20,637 bases of DNA, from positions 1-20,637 of the forward strand of contig JBAYHA010000012.1 in NCBI GenBank assembly GCA_041666425.1, given 5' to 3'. The notes beneath the pieces were generated by a model. That model saw only the letters and a list, made by a program, of their open reading frames with translations, had not been told where the DNA came from and did no database searches. The translations under genes were made by a program, and so were the position numbers. This DNA comes from JBAYHA01 sp041666425 (GTDB lineage: Bacteria; Patescibacteriota; Patescibacteriia; UBA11705; JABHMO01). Positions 1-7,221 of this stretch are shown here, piece by piece (positions within the stretch are counted from its first letter, which is position 1; each line of letters starts with the position of its first letter).

Positions 1-248
1 AAGGCGAGTCAATGATTGACGAAGGAATCTTGAGCGGAGATTATGTGGTTGTCGAAAGAAATCATTCTCCGCGTAATGGCGATGTTGTGGTGGCTTTGTT
101 AAATAATGCCTATGCTACGCTAAAGAAATTTTACAAAGAAACAAACTGTATCAGGTTGCAACCGGCCAATGCTTCTATGAAACCGATTTATTGCAAAGAT
201 GTGGCTATTCGCGGCGTGGTGAAGGGAATTATCAGAAAATTTGCATAG
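1..248 (+). CDS. lexA: LexA-like repressor, S24 peptidase domain (3' fragment)
   Basis: The reading frame is open from the left edge (first full codon at base 3) to a TAG at 246-248, so only the last 81 residues of the protein are present. They begin with Gly-Glu-Ser-Met-Ile-Asp-Glu-Gly, which matches the GDSM self-cleavage motif of LexA/UmuD-type S24 peptidases; the Ser codon (9-11) is the expected nucleophile. A Leu-Lys-Lys segment about 36 residues later supplies the expected general-base Lys, followed by the usual small beta domain ending in VAIRGVVKG. The N-terminal DNA-binding domain and the cleavage site lie outside the window. The ATG at 12 is only the Met after the catalytic Ser and should not be used as a start. 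By family knowledge this is an SOS-type or phage-type autocleaving repressor; which one cannot be told from the fragment. Confidence 0.85.
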   Translation, partial: GESMIDEGILSGDYVVVERNHSPRNGDVVVALLNNAYATLKKFYKETNCIRLQPANASMKPIYCKDVAIRGVVKGIIRKFA

Positions 249-273
249 CTTGTATCAAATAATAATTAACTAG

Positions 274-319
274 GAGGAAGAATTTAATATTTAATAAGCA
301 TGGATATTAAATTCTCCTC
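274..319 (+). promoter_or_regulatory. Hairpin that buries an AGGAGG site
   Basis: The arms at 274-290 and 304-319 are complementary over 16 bp with one bulged A, around a 13-nt loop (291-303). A perfect AGGAGG lies at 272-277 inside and beside the left arm, so the stem would hide it. The loop contains the ATG at 300. No run of T follows, so this is not a typical terminator. A regulatory role is inference. Confidence 0.5.
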
Positions 320-410
320 AAAAATAAAAACATATATGACAAAAAGAAAAATTAAAGCAACGTATCGCCAATTTCTCGGTTTTTGGGAAGACTTAACAAA
401 TAATATCTAA
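300..410 (+). CDS. Possible 36-aa small protein, unrecognised
   Basis: An ATG in the loop of the 274-319 hairpin opens a 36-codon frame ending TAA at 408-410. The peptide is basic in its first half (MDIKFSSKIKTYMTKRKIK) and aromatic towards the end (FLGFWEDL). An internal in-frame ATG at 336 would give 24 residues. The nearest strong ribosome site (AGGAGG at 272) is 22 nt from the start codon, too far for normal use. I do not recognise it; it may be a leader peptide or chance. Confidence 0.22.
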   Translation: MDIKFSSKIKTYMTKRKIKATYRQFLGFWEDLTNNI

Positions 411-543
411 AAAAAAATATGACGAATATAACATACATTCCATTGTCCAGTGAGGTTATTATCAAAATCCAACTTTAATTTTATGTCAAATGAACAAATA
501 AAAGAGTTGATTTTGCGATTTTTAAGTCGTTTAGTATAAAAAT

Positions 544-795
544 ATGAATACAATCGAAAAAATAAACGAACAAATAGAAGTTTTGGTCGCTTATACCAAA
601 AAAAAAGTTGTGCCCTTGGCTTTTTCATGGAAGAACAAAAAATACAGTGTCAAAAATATTAATTTTGTTCATGCCAAATATGAAGGTCGCAATAAATTTT
701 ACTTTTTCTCAATTTCAACAGGGGCTGATTATTTCAAGTTGATTTTCAATACTGACAAAAATGAATGGTTTTTGAATGAAGCTTTTTATGGATAA
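544..795 (+). CDS. 83-aa protein, possible SOS-polymerase accessory domain (DUF6504-like)
   Basis: A short helix (MNTIEKINEQIEVL) is followed by a beta-rich part with FSWKNKKYSVKNI, then FFSISTGADYF, and a Trp near the end (NEWFLNEAF). This W-x-x-x-x-Y-x-V ... G-x-x-Y/F ... W-x-L pattern resembles small proteins encoded beside Y-family translesion polymerases (DUF6504 type), and the LexA-type gene upstream fits that setting. The family assignment is inference from pattern memory and is weak. No polymerase gene is in view. There is no Shine-Dalgarno site; a TAGTAT box at 532-537 sits 6 nt before the ATG, compatible with a leaderless transcript. A terminator follows 38 bp after the stop codon. 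Confidence 0.7.
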   Translation: MNTIEKINEQIEVLVAYTKKKVVPLAFSWKNKKYSVKNINFVHAKYEGRNKFYFFSISTGADYFKLIFNTDKNEWFLNEAFYG

Positions 796-833
796 ATTAT
801 ATTGTTGTGCAAAAAAACCAAGAAAAAACAGAT

Positions 834-864
834 AAAATCGACCGATAGCCGGTCGATTTTATTA
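834..864 (+). terminator. Rho-independent terminator
   Basis: An 11-bp perfect stem (834-844 with 850-860) and a 5-nt loop run straight into a T-rich tract. It separates the 544-795 gene from the hydrogenase operon. The A-run on the left arm lets it also work from the other strand. Confidence 0.85.
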
Positions 865-888
865 TAATTTCTTTTTTGCCAAAAAATT

Positions 889-897
889 TGTTATAAT
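889..897 (+). promoter_or_regulatory. Extended -10 promoter of the hydrogenase operon
   Basis: TG-T-TATAAT (TG at 889-890, TATAAT at 892-897) is a perfect extended -10 box. No good -35 box is seen at the usual distance. The predicted start of transcription (~904) is 2 nt before the ATG at 906, so the mRNA would be essentially leaderless. Confidence 0.6.
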
Positions 898-905
898 ATG
901 TTCGT

Positions 906-1886
906 ATGAGCAAAATTGATTTTGCCAAATTTGTTGATTTTATTTTTGACGAAGGTATCGTCATCGGGCCAACAAAACAGTCTTCTGGCGTTGTTGTAAG
1001 AAATCTTCAGCGATCAGCGGATATTGATTTGTCAGGGACTTTGCCGGAAAACGGTTTCAAATCTTTTATTTTACCGAAATCGGAGGTCTTGTTTGACTTG
1101 GAGCCGATTAGTGAAAACAAGGCAAAAAAGAATTGTCTGTTTTTGTTTGGCGTAAGCTTGTTGGATTTACAGGCGTTAACTTTGTTTGAGTATGTTTTTG
1201 AAAAAGATGTTTATTTTCAATCTCGACGTAGGGAATATTTTGTGATTGGATTTAGCGCCGGAATAGAAAATGATTATCGCAAATACAAAGTTTTTCATGA
1301 TCAGTTTGAAGACAATGTTTTAGAGCATGTTCTTTTTGATGTTTTCATCGAAAAACAAAAAAACGGCAATTATCGATTTTTTGCCGGTTCGGAAAAAGGT
1401 CAAAAATTGTTGGAGCGAGCGGAAGTAAATGATTACGAAAACATCGAGTTCGTCGGCATCACCAAAGAGTCCGGACCTGAGCAACGAATTTTTTTAAACA
1501 AAAAATTGATTGCTGAAAGTGTCAGTCATCCTTTGTGGATAGAGTTGGGAAACAAATGTTTAGCTTGCGGTAAATGTTCGGTTATTTGTCCGACTTGTTT
1601 TTGTTTTGATTTACGAGATGTTTTTGATTCTAATGGTAAATTGCAAAAAACACGACAACAATCAAGTTGCTTTTTCCCTCATTTTACCAAGGTTGCCGGC
1701 GATAACAAAGAATTGATTTCGGCGCGTGAAAAAATTTATTTTTGGTATTATCATAAGTTTGTTAGAATTCCGGAAGAGTTTAATTATTTTGGCTGTGTCG
1801 GTTGCGGTCGTTGTTCCAAGGTTTGTCCGGCAGGAATAAATATTGCCAAAAATTTACAAAAACTAGCCAAAGAAAAACAAAAATGA
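906..1886 (+). CDS. hydB: Group 3b [NiFe] hydrogenase beta subunit (4Fe-4S electron-transfer protein)
   Basis: This 326-residue protein matches the beta subunit of soluble group 3b hydrogenases (sulfhydrogenases, HydB). It relays electrons between the flavoprotein and the hydrogenase dimer in the cytoplasm. The C-terminal third carries two ferredoxin-type clusters: C218-x2-C221-x2-C224-x3-C228-P with extra C231 and C233 (CPTCFCFD is typical of the family), and C297-x2-C300-x2-C303-x3-C307-P. C255 between them is in the family's conserved SC-F position. The N-terminal ~200 residues carry no metal motif. No Shine-Dalgarno site precedes the ATG; a -10 box does. The TGA stop overlaps the next ATG by 4 nt. 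The order B-G-(x)-D-A matches the hydBGDA arrangement of Pyrococcus. Confidence 0.93.
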   Translation: MSKIDFAKFVDFIFDEGIVIGPTKQSSGVVVRNLQRSADIDLSGTLPENGFKSFILPKSEVLFDLEPISENKAKKNCLFLFGVSLLDLQALTLFEYVFEKDVYFQSRRREYFVIGFSAGIENDYRKYKVFHDQFEDNVLEHVLFDVFIEKQKNGNYRFFAGSEKGQKLLERAEVNDYENIEFVGITKESGPEQRIFLNKKLIAESVSHPLWIELGNKCLACGKCSVICPTCFCFDLRDVFDSNGKLQKTRQQSSCFFPHFTKVAGDNKELISAREKIYFWYYHKFVRIPEEFNYFGCVGCGRCSKVCPAGINIAKNLQKLAKEKQK

Positions 1887-2683
1887 AAAATATTTATTTA
1901 CCAAAAAAAGCCGTTGTTTTGGCAGTCCAAAAAGAAAATTTTGATACTGCGACCTTGTTTTTAAAAATGGAAGGTCAGGCTGACTTTGAATTTTTACCGG
2001 GCCAATTTATGATGATTGGTCTAGCCGGATTTGGTGAAAGTGCAATTAGTATTTCTTCCGACAGTCGACAGAGCAAAAAATTTATTTCTTTGACTATTAG
2101 ATCTGTTGGTAATTTGACCCAAGCTTTGAATGAATTAAAAAAAGGCGATGTTGTTTTGGTTCGCGGTCCGTTTGGCAATGGTTTTCCGGAAATTAATGGC
2201 GAAACAATTTTGATTGGTGGCGGTTGTGGTTTCATTCCTTTGCGTTCGGTTATTGCTTCTAATGTTGAGCGGTTAGCTGATTTACGGATATTTGTTGGCT
2301 GTGCTACTGCAAAAAATTTGGTTTTTACGGCTGATTTGGCGGAATGGGAAAAGAAGATTTCGGTCAAAGTAATTTTTGAAAAAGAAATTCATGAAGATAT
2401 TTACCCTGAAAAAGGTTATATTACTGATTTATTGAGCAAAGAAATTTTAAATCCAAAAGCCAAAGCTTTTGTTTGCGGACCTTTGGTTATGTATGCAAAA
2501 ACGGCTAAGATTTTGTTACAAAAAGGATTGAGTGCCGAAAACATCTTTTTCTCTTTGGAAAAAAGAATGCATTGCGGGATTGGCGTTTGTCAACATTGTG
2601 CCATTGGCCCAAAATATGTTTGTAAAGATGGCCCGGTTTTTGATTTACAATTTTTATTAACGCAAAAATATTTTGTTTTATGA
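1883..2683 (+). CDS. hydG: Group 3b hydrogenase gamma subunit (FAD/NAD(P)-binding reductase)
   Basis: This 266-residue protein is a ferredoxin-NADP reductase-like subunit that passes electrons between NAD(P)H and the Fe-S chain. In order: the FAD barrel with FLPGQFMMI (~37-45) and AISISS (~54-59); RGPFGNGF (~94-101); the nucleotide-binding loop GGGCGFIPL (~112-120); FVCGP (~196-200); and a C-terminal [2Fe-2S] site formed by C231, C236, C239 and C247 (MHCGIGVCQHC). I chose the ATG at 1883, which overlaps the hydB stop by 4 nt (ATGA), because the longer frame from 1802 would run 27 residues through hydB with no family similarity. It overlaps the next gene by 4 nt. Confidence 0.93.
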   Translation: MKNIYLPKKAVVLAVQKENFDTATLFLKMEGQADFEFLPGQFMMIGLAGFGESAISISSDSRQSKKFISLTIRSVGNLTQALNELKKGDVVLVRGPFGNGFPEINGETILIGGGCGFIPLRSVIASNVERLADLRIFVGCATAKNLVFTADLAEWEKKISVKVIFEKEIHEDIYPEKGYITDLLSKEILNPKAKAFVCGPLVMYAKTAKILLQKGLSAENIFFSLEKRMHCGIGVCQHCAIGPKYVCKDGPVFDLQFLLTQKYFVL

Positions 2684-3135
2684 AGAGATTTGAGGAAAAA
2701 ATAAAAACTTATCCGATAATAAATTTTGTTATTGCTTTGTCTTTGGCGATTATCGCTTATGTCTTTTTGCAAGCGTGGAACGATCAATTTTCACCGCTTT
2801 ATATCAAAATAATTTTGTTGGCGGTAATTGTTTTGGAAATTTTGGTTTTTCTCAATTTTCGCGAGCTTACTGTGTCTGTCGAAAACAATCAGTTGATTTT
2901 GGCTTTTGGTGTTTTTCGCAAAAAGATATGGATTGGTGAAATTGCCAAGATTGAAGAGTCAGAATATCAATTCCGTAATTATAATGGTTATGGCATAAGA
3001 TTTGGTCGTGACAAGACCATCGGTTATGTTCCATGTGGGGGCAAAGGTTTAAAAATCTTTTTTAAAAATTCAAAAAAACAAATTTTTTTCATAACCAAAC
3101 GTGCTGAAGAATTAAAACAAATGTTGTCAAAATGA
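2680..3135 (+). CDS. Two-TM membrane protein with a PH-like domain, inside the hydrogenase operon
   Basis: This 151-residue protein has two hydrophobic segments (~14-31 and ~42-59) with a short loop, then a soluble part of ~90 residues that looks like a bacterial PH-type beta domain. Features of that part: RELTVSVENNQLIL, then GVFRKKIWIGEIAKIE, a NGYGIRFGRDKTIGYVPCGG stretch, and a helical end (KRAEELKQML). It overlaps hydG by 4 nt (ATGA) and hydD by 4 nt, so it is translated as part of the operon. Such a gene is not part of the known group 3b complex, which is soluble. It might tether the complex to the membrane or simply be carried along; neither is shown by the sequence. Confidence 0.8.
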   Translation: MKRFEEKIKTYPIINFVIALSLAIIAYVFLQAWNDQFSPLYIKIILLAVIVLEILVFLNFRELTVSVENNQLILAFGVFRKKIWIGEIAKIEESEYQFRNYNGYGIRFGRDKTIGYVPCGGKGLKIFFKNSKKQIFFITKRAEELKQMLSK

Positions 3136-3905
3136 AAAAGAATAAATTAAAAGTCGGGCTATTCTCTTTGACCGGTTGTGAGGGTTGTTATTTTGCTTTG
3201 ATTGACAAAGCGGTTGAGTTTTTGCATTTAAGTCAAGAAGTTGTTATCAAAAGATTTTGTCTGTTTGAAGAAAGTGAAATCCCTGATAACGAATTTTATG
3301 ATTTGGCGTTCGTAGAGGGTAGTCCGTTGACCACAGCTAATTTTGAATTTTTGCAAGATTTGCGCATGCGTAGCGAACTATTGGTTGCGCTTGGCAGTTG
3401 CGCGGACATGGGTGGCATTTGTCATTTGAAAAATTATGGAGACAAAGAAAAAATGCATGACTTTGTTTATGGAGCAAAAAACAAACATGAAAATTTTTCT
3501 GTGTTACCGTTGCGAGAAGTGGTAAAAATAGATTTTAATATTCCGGGTTGTCCAATAAATGCCGAAGAGTTTATTCGTTTTGTTCGGCAGGTTATAATTG
3601 GTAATCCGCAAAAAGTCTGGTCCGAAAATCCTGTTTGTATCGAGTGTTCGGCTCATGGTTATGAATGTCAATTGCAAAAAGGTAAGATTTGTTTGGGTCC
3701 GATTACCGTTGGAGGATGTGACGCCGTTTGTTTGAAATCAAAACAAGGTTGTTATGGTTGTCGGGGACTTTTGGAAGATGCGGAAGTGGGAAATTTGGTA
3801 AAAGTTTTGCGTGAGAATAATTCTGATCGTGCTATTAGTGAAGTTTTGGAAATTTTTGGGATCAAAGAAAGTATAAATGAAAGCAACAAACATGAAAACA
3901 GTTGA
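3132..3905 (+). CDS. hydD: Group 3b [NiFe] hydrogenase small (delta) subunit
   Basis: This 257-residue protein is the Fe-S small subunit. The proximal-cluster ligands are visible as C16-x2-C19 (TGCEGC), C90 (LGSC) and C140 (PGCP). Eight more Cys in the C-terminal third (C169, C172, C179, C187 and C196, C200, C207, C210) fit two further [4Fe-4S] clusters, giving three in total as in group 3b enzymes. There is no twin-Arg signal peptide, so the enzyme is cytoplasmic. It starts at an ATG overlapping the preceding stop by 4 nt, and its end overlaps the large-subunit gene by 14 nt. Electrons would pass from the NiFe site through these clusters to HydB and HydG. Confidence 0.93.
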   Translation: MKKNKLKVGLFSLTGCEGCYFALIDKAVEFLHLSQEVVIKRFCLFEESEIPDNEFYDLAFVEGSPLTTANFEFLQDLRMRSELLVALGSCADMGGICHLKNYGDKEKMHDFVYGAKNKHENFSVLPLREVVKIDFNIPGCPINAEEFIRFVRQVIIGNPQKVWSENPVCIECSAHGYECQLQKGKICLGPITVGGCDAVCLKSKQGCYGCRGLLEDAEVGNLVKVLRENNSDRAISEVLEIFGIKESINESNKHENS

Positions 3906-5166
3906 AATAAATCATATTGCCAAAATCGCCGGGCACTTGCGTTTTGTCGGTGCGATTGGGGAAGATAATTTTGCGTTGGCTAGAATTGAAACGGACGAGG
4001 GTGTTCGTTTTATGGAAGCTATGGTTTTGAATCGTTATTATGAGGAAGTTCCGATAATCACTTCGCGAATTTGTGGTAGTTGTTCGATTGCTCATAATTT
4101 GGCTGCGATCTTCGCTGTGGAGCAAGCGTTGGCAATTCATCCGAATTTGGAAATATCTTTGTTGCGTGAAGCCTTGATGCACGCGCAATGGATTTACAGT
4201 CATTCTTTGCAGACTTTTTTTCTTTCTTCCTCTGATGTTATTGGGACGAATAGCAATCTTGATTTTATAAAAAGTTGTTCAGCGGAAGCAAAATTGGTAT
4301 TAGAGATTCGTTCTTTTGGTGGGCGATTGGCCGAGGTTATCGGTGGCCGAGTGGTCCATCCGATCAACAGCGTGATTGGTGGTTTTCGAGTTGTTCCTGA
4401 TTGGCAAAAATTTTTACAAATAAAAAATTCTTTGCCGGAAATTTTGAATAAGGCGGTTTTTTTGTTTGAGAAAGTAAGTAAATCATCTTGGCCGAATTTT
4501 TACAGCAAATCGCTTTTTGCCTCTTTGGAATCACGTGAACATTATCCTTTTTGGTCAGAACGGATGAAATTTTCTGATGGTTTGGAATTGAACAAAAATG
4601 AATTTTTAGGGGAGATAGAAGAGCTATCTTCACCGAATGAAAAAGTCAAACGTGTGTTAAAGAAACAAAAACCATTTTTTGTTGGCGCTTTGGCTAGGAT
4701 TAACAACAGTTATGGTCGGCTGTCGCCGTTGGCAAAAAAATGTTTTGACAGCTTGAATATTGAGTTGCCAACTTATAATCCTTTTTATAATTTTTATGCG
4801 CAGGTGGTGGAAATCATTAATTCTTTGCAGGAACTTATTCCTATTTTGGACAAAATCGCAGAATTTTTGAATAGACCGAATGTGGAAAAAAAATTATTAA
4901 AAACATTTGTGATCACAGCAGGTAAGGGAAGCGCGTTGATTGAAGCTCCTCGCGGATTGCTCTACCACGAATATGAAATTGCCAAAGATGGTCGAATAAT
5001 GTATTGCAACATAATTACTCCGACCGTTATTTCTTTGGCAAATTTGGAAAAAGATTTGCGACATTTTTTACCCGAGGTTCGCCAATTATCTGAAGCGCAA
5101 GCCAAGCAGTGGATAAGGATGTTGATTCTCGCTTATGATCCTTGTGTTGGCTGTGCCACGCACTGA
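3892..5166 (+). CDS. hydA: Group 3b [NiFe] hydrogenase large (alpha) subunit
   Basis: The catalytic subunit, 424 residues from the ATG at 3892, which gives the family-like start MKTVEINHIA; an in-frame ATG at 3877 adds five residues. The NiFe ligands are intact: C61 and C64 in SRICGSCSIAH, and C418 and C421 in DPCVGCATH. The EAPRG motif and a conserved IITPT are present. Two oddities: the normally conserved Glu of the N-terminal R-x-E-G-H motif is Ala here (AKIAGH, A13), and the protein ends exactly at the L2 His (H424), so there is no C-terminal peptide for a maturation protease to remove. It is the last gene of the hydrogenase operon. The reaction is reversible H2 oxidation with NAD(P), with possible sulfur reduction in this family. 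Confidence 0.93.
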   Translation: MKTVEINHIAKIAGHLRFVGAIGEDNFALARIETDEGVRFMEAMVLNRYYEEVPIITSRICGSCSIAHNLAAIFAVEQALAIHPNLEISLLREALMHAQWIYSHSLQTFFLSSSDVIGTNSNLDFIKSCSAEAKLVLEIRSFGGRLAEVIGGRVVHPINSVIGGFRVVPDWQKFLQIKNSLPEILNKAVFLFEKVSKSSWPNFYSKSLFASLESREHYPFWSERMKFSDGLELNKNEFLGEIEELSSPNEKVKRVLKKQKPFFVGALARINNSYGRLSPLAKKCFDSLNIELPTYNPFYNFYAQVVEIINSLQELIPILDKIAEFLNRPNVEKKLLKTFVITAGKGSALIEAPRGLLYHEYEIAKDGRIMYCNIITPTVISLANLEKDLRHFLPEVRQLSEAQAKQWIRMLILAYDPCVGCATH

Positions 5167-5171
5167 TTTTG

Positions 5172-5186
5172 TGCTATAATTATAAT
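5172..5186 (+). promoter_or_regulatory. Promoter of pgk (tandem TATAAT)
   Basis: An extended -10 box TG-C-TATAAT ends at 5180 and is followed directly by a second TATAAT (5181-5186). The first lies just after the hydA stop, and the pgk ATG is 23 nt beyond the second. No clear -35 box is seen. It suggests pgk can be transcribed separately from the hydrogenase operon. Confidence 0.55.
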
Positions 5187-5209
5187 GTGGATATGCGTGA
5201 GCTAAAAAT

Positions 5210-6367
5210 ATGAAAATTTTTACAAAAGAAAATTTGCAAGGCAAAAAAGTTTTTCTGCGGGTTGATTTTAATGTGACTGTTGCCAAAGGCAAGGTGGAAG
5301 AGGAGTACAAAATAAACGCAGTCATGCCAACTGTTGAATATTTAATAAAAATGGGCGCGCAAATTTTATTGTTTTCTCATTTTGGTAGACCTAATGGCAA
5401 AAAAAACAAGAAATTTTCTTTGCAACCGGTTTTTGGAGTTTTTAAAAAAAAGTGTAGTGGTGTCAAAATTCGTTTTGTTAAGGATGTTTTAGTCGAAAAA
5501 AATTTATTAAAAATCGCTAAATACAAAGAGCCGATTTTGTTTTTTGAAAATGTTCGTTTTTATCAGGGCGAAGAAAAAAATGATCCGCAATTTGCCAAAC
5601 TGTTGGCCAAAATGGCTGATGTCTATGTCAATGAAGCTTTTGCTTGCTCGCATCGTGAAAATGCTTCAACCGTTGGTATCGCTAAATTATTGCCATCTTT
5701 TGCCGGTTTGCATTTGAACAAAGAAATTGAATATTTGAGCAAAGCGCTTGAACCGCAAAAACCGTCTTTGGCGATTGTCGGCGGAGCCAAAGTTTCTACC
5801 AAATTTGTGGTGTTGAATAAATTTTCAAAAATTTACGACCAAGTTTTGCTCGGTGGCGGTTTGGCGAATACTTTTTTCAAAGCCAAAGGTTATGATATTG
5901 GGGATTCTTTTTGTGAAGACTCGGAGATTCGCAACGCAAAAAAATTATTGAACAAAAAAAATTTAATTTTGCCGATTGATGTTTTGGTAAGGTCAGGAAA
6001 AAAAGTTTTCGTCAAAATGGTTGTTGGCAAAAAAATTTGTCAAAAGAAAGAAAAAATTATGGATATTGGTCCGGCTACGATTAAATATTATTCCGAATTA
6101 ATCAAAAAAGCACAAAATATAATTTGGGGTGGCCCCATGGGCTTTCTCGAAGAAAAAAGATTTAGTCATGGCAGTTTGGCTGTGGCCAGAGTGATGGGCT
6201 CGATTGCCGGTGGAAAAGTTTTGGGAATCGCCGGAGGTGGCGAAACGGTTTGGGCGATCAATCAAGCAAAAATGGCGCGATATTTTGACTTTATTTCCAC
6301 AGGAGGGAGCGCTATGTTGGAGTTTTTGGAAGGACGCAAGTTGCCGGGAATTGCAGTTTTAAAATAA
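5210..6367 (+). CDS. pgk: Phosphoglycerate kinase
   Basis: This enzyme transfers phosphate from 1,3-bisphosphoglycerate to ADP in the cytoplasm (glycolysis). The 385 residues cover the whole family length (usually ~390-400). Visible motifs in order: LRVDFNV near the N terminus; SHFGRPNG; FFENVRFYQGE; NEAFACSHRENAST; AIVGGAKVSTK; LGGGLANTF; the nucleotide loop IWGGPMGFLE; and the C-terminal GGGETVWA and STGGSAMLEFLEG. The usual WNGPMG reads WGGPMG, a mild variant. It follows hydA by 43 bp with its own -10 boxes. A long hairpin fills the gap to the next gene. Confidence 0.97.
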   Translation: MKIFTKENLQGKKVFLRVDFNVTVAKGKVEEEYKINAVMPTVEYLIKMGAQILLFSHFGRPNGKKNKKFSLQPVFGVFKKKCSGVKIRFVKDVLVEKNLLKIAKYKEPILFFENVRFYQGEEKNDPQFAKLLAKMADVYVNEAFACSHRENASTVGIAKLLPSFAGLHLNKEIEYLSKALEPQKPSLAIVGGAKVSTKFVVLNKFSKIYDQVLLGGGLANTFFKAKGYDIGDSFCEDSEIRNAKKLLNKKNLILPIDVLVRSGKKVFVKMVVGKKICQKKEKIMDIGPATIKYYSELIKKAQNIIWGGPMGFLEEKRFSHGSLAVARVMGSIAGGKVLGIAGGGETVWAINQAKMARYFDFISTGGSAMLEFLEGRKLPGIAVLK

Positions 6368-6373
6368 AAAAGC

Positions 6374-6426
6374 AGTCGTGAGTATTAAGTGTTGAGTTTT
6401 TAACTTATCACTTACTATTTATGACT
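6374..6426 (+). repeat. Long imperfect hairpin between pgk and the SIMPL gene
   Basis: The sequence 6374-6398 pairs with 6402-6426: 25 positions with two mismatches and four G-U wobbles, around a 3-nt loop. It fills nearly the whole 73-bp gap. No T-run follows, so it is not a standard terminator. It may be a small palindromic repeat or an mRNA 3'-end stabiliser. Confidence 0.5.
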
Positions 6427-6440
6427 TATTATTTAAAAAT

Positions 6441-7220
6441 ATGTCACAAGTAAACATTGAAAAAATCAAAACAACCAAAATTATTGAAATCGCTATTGTT
6501 GTTGTGTTAGCCGTGTTAGCGATTTTCTTGATTTTTGAAGCGCGCAAAGTTTGGAAAGAATACAATTATGTTGGCAAGTCGCTCGAAACGCAAGGAACCA
6601 TTTCCATTACCGGTGAAGGCAAAGTTGTTTCTAACCCTGATATTGCCAAGATTCAAATTGGTTTGAATACTGATGCCAAAACCGTAACCGAAGCGCAAAA
6701 ACAAAACACGGAAAAAATGAACGAGATTGTTGATTCAATCAAAAAACAGGGATTGGCGGACAAAGATATTCAGACTTCCAATTATTCGATTTATCCGAAA
6801 TATGACTGGTCGGATGGCAAAAGTTTGATTGTTGGTTATACTGTTTCTCAATCATTGGATTTGAAAATTCGCGACACCAAAAAAGTCAGTGATATTTTGC
6901 AAATTGTTGGAGAAAAAGGTGCCAATCAAGTTGGTAATTTGACTTTTGGCATTGATGATCCGGAAAATTTAAAATTGGAAGCCAGAGACAAAGCCATTGT
7001 CGATGCCAAGAAAAAAGCCGAGGAATTGGCTGATCAATTGGATGTAAAGTTGGGCAAAGTAATTAATTATTATATGGATTCTACGGGGGGTAATGATCGT
7101 TATTTGGATTACAAAGTCGCACCGGCGATGGGTATAAGTGAAGGTGCGGTTGCTCCAGCGATTGAACAGGGTGAAAATGAAATTAAGGTCAATGTAACTA
7201 TTGTTTACGAAATTTTATAG
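6441..7220 (+). CDS. SIMPL-domain (DUF541) membrane-anchored protein
   Basis: This 259-residue protein has an N-terminal membrane segment (~12-33, IEIAIVVVLAVLAIFLIF) and an outside-facing SIMPL/DUF541 domain. Recognisable parts: ISITGEGKVVSNPDIAKI (~65-82); the helix AQKQNTEKMNEIVDSIKK; DIQTSNYSIYPKY; VGYTVSQSL; and the C-terminal helix ARDKAIVDAKKKAEELADQL followed by LGKV. The family is widespread in the envelope of bacteria; its biochemical role is poorly known and I assign none. It starts 73 bp after pgk and is followed almost immediately by the next gene. Confidence 0.88.
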   Translation: MSQVNIEKIKTTKIIEIAIVVVLAVLAIFLIFEARKVWKEYNYVGKSLETQGTISITGEGKVVSNPDIAKIQIGLNTDAKTVTEAQKQNTEKMNEIVDSIKKQGLADKDIQTSNYSIYPKYDWSDGKSLIVGYTVSQSLDLKIRDTKKVSDILQIVGEKGANQVGNLTFGIDDPENLKLEARDKAIVDAKKKAEELADQLDVKLGKVINYYMDSTGGNDRYLDYKVAPAMGISEGAVAPAIEQGENEIKVNVTIVYEIL

Positions 7221-7221
7221 T

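Larger units (their letters stand above)
249..543. other. ~300 bp gap with a hairpin and tiny ORFs only
   Basis: Between the LexA-type fragment and the next gene I see no protein gene of normal size. The stretch holds a strong hairpin (274-319), a 36-codon ORF beginning in the hairpin loop (300-410), and an 18-codon ORF at 483-539 (MSNEQIKELILRFLSRLV) with no ribosome site. Neither ORF is recognisable. The gap could be a regulatory leader for the gene at 544 or the scar of a lost gene. Confidence 0.5.

Noticed and set aside
1802..1882. Longer start for the gamma subunit
   Set aside because: The extra 27 residues are hydB read in another frame; the ATGA overlap at 1883 fits the rest of the operon.
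3862..4203. 113-codon open frame on the minus strand
   Set aside because: Antisense to the hydrogenase large-subunit gene; no supporting motif or ribosome site.
906..5166. UGA recoding as Gly (Gracilibacteria-type code)
   Set aside because: TGA ends several genes at the expected family lengths, and genes are not interrupted by in-frame TGA.
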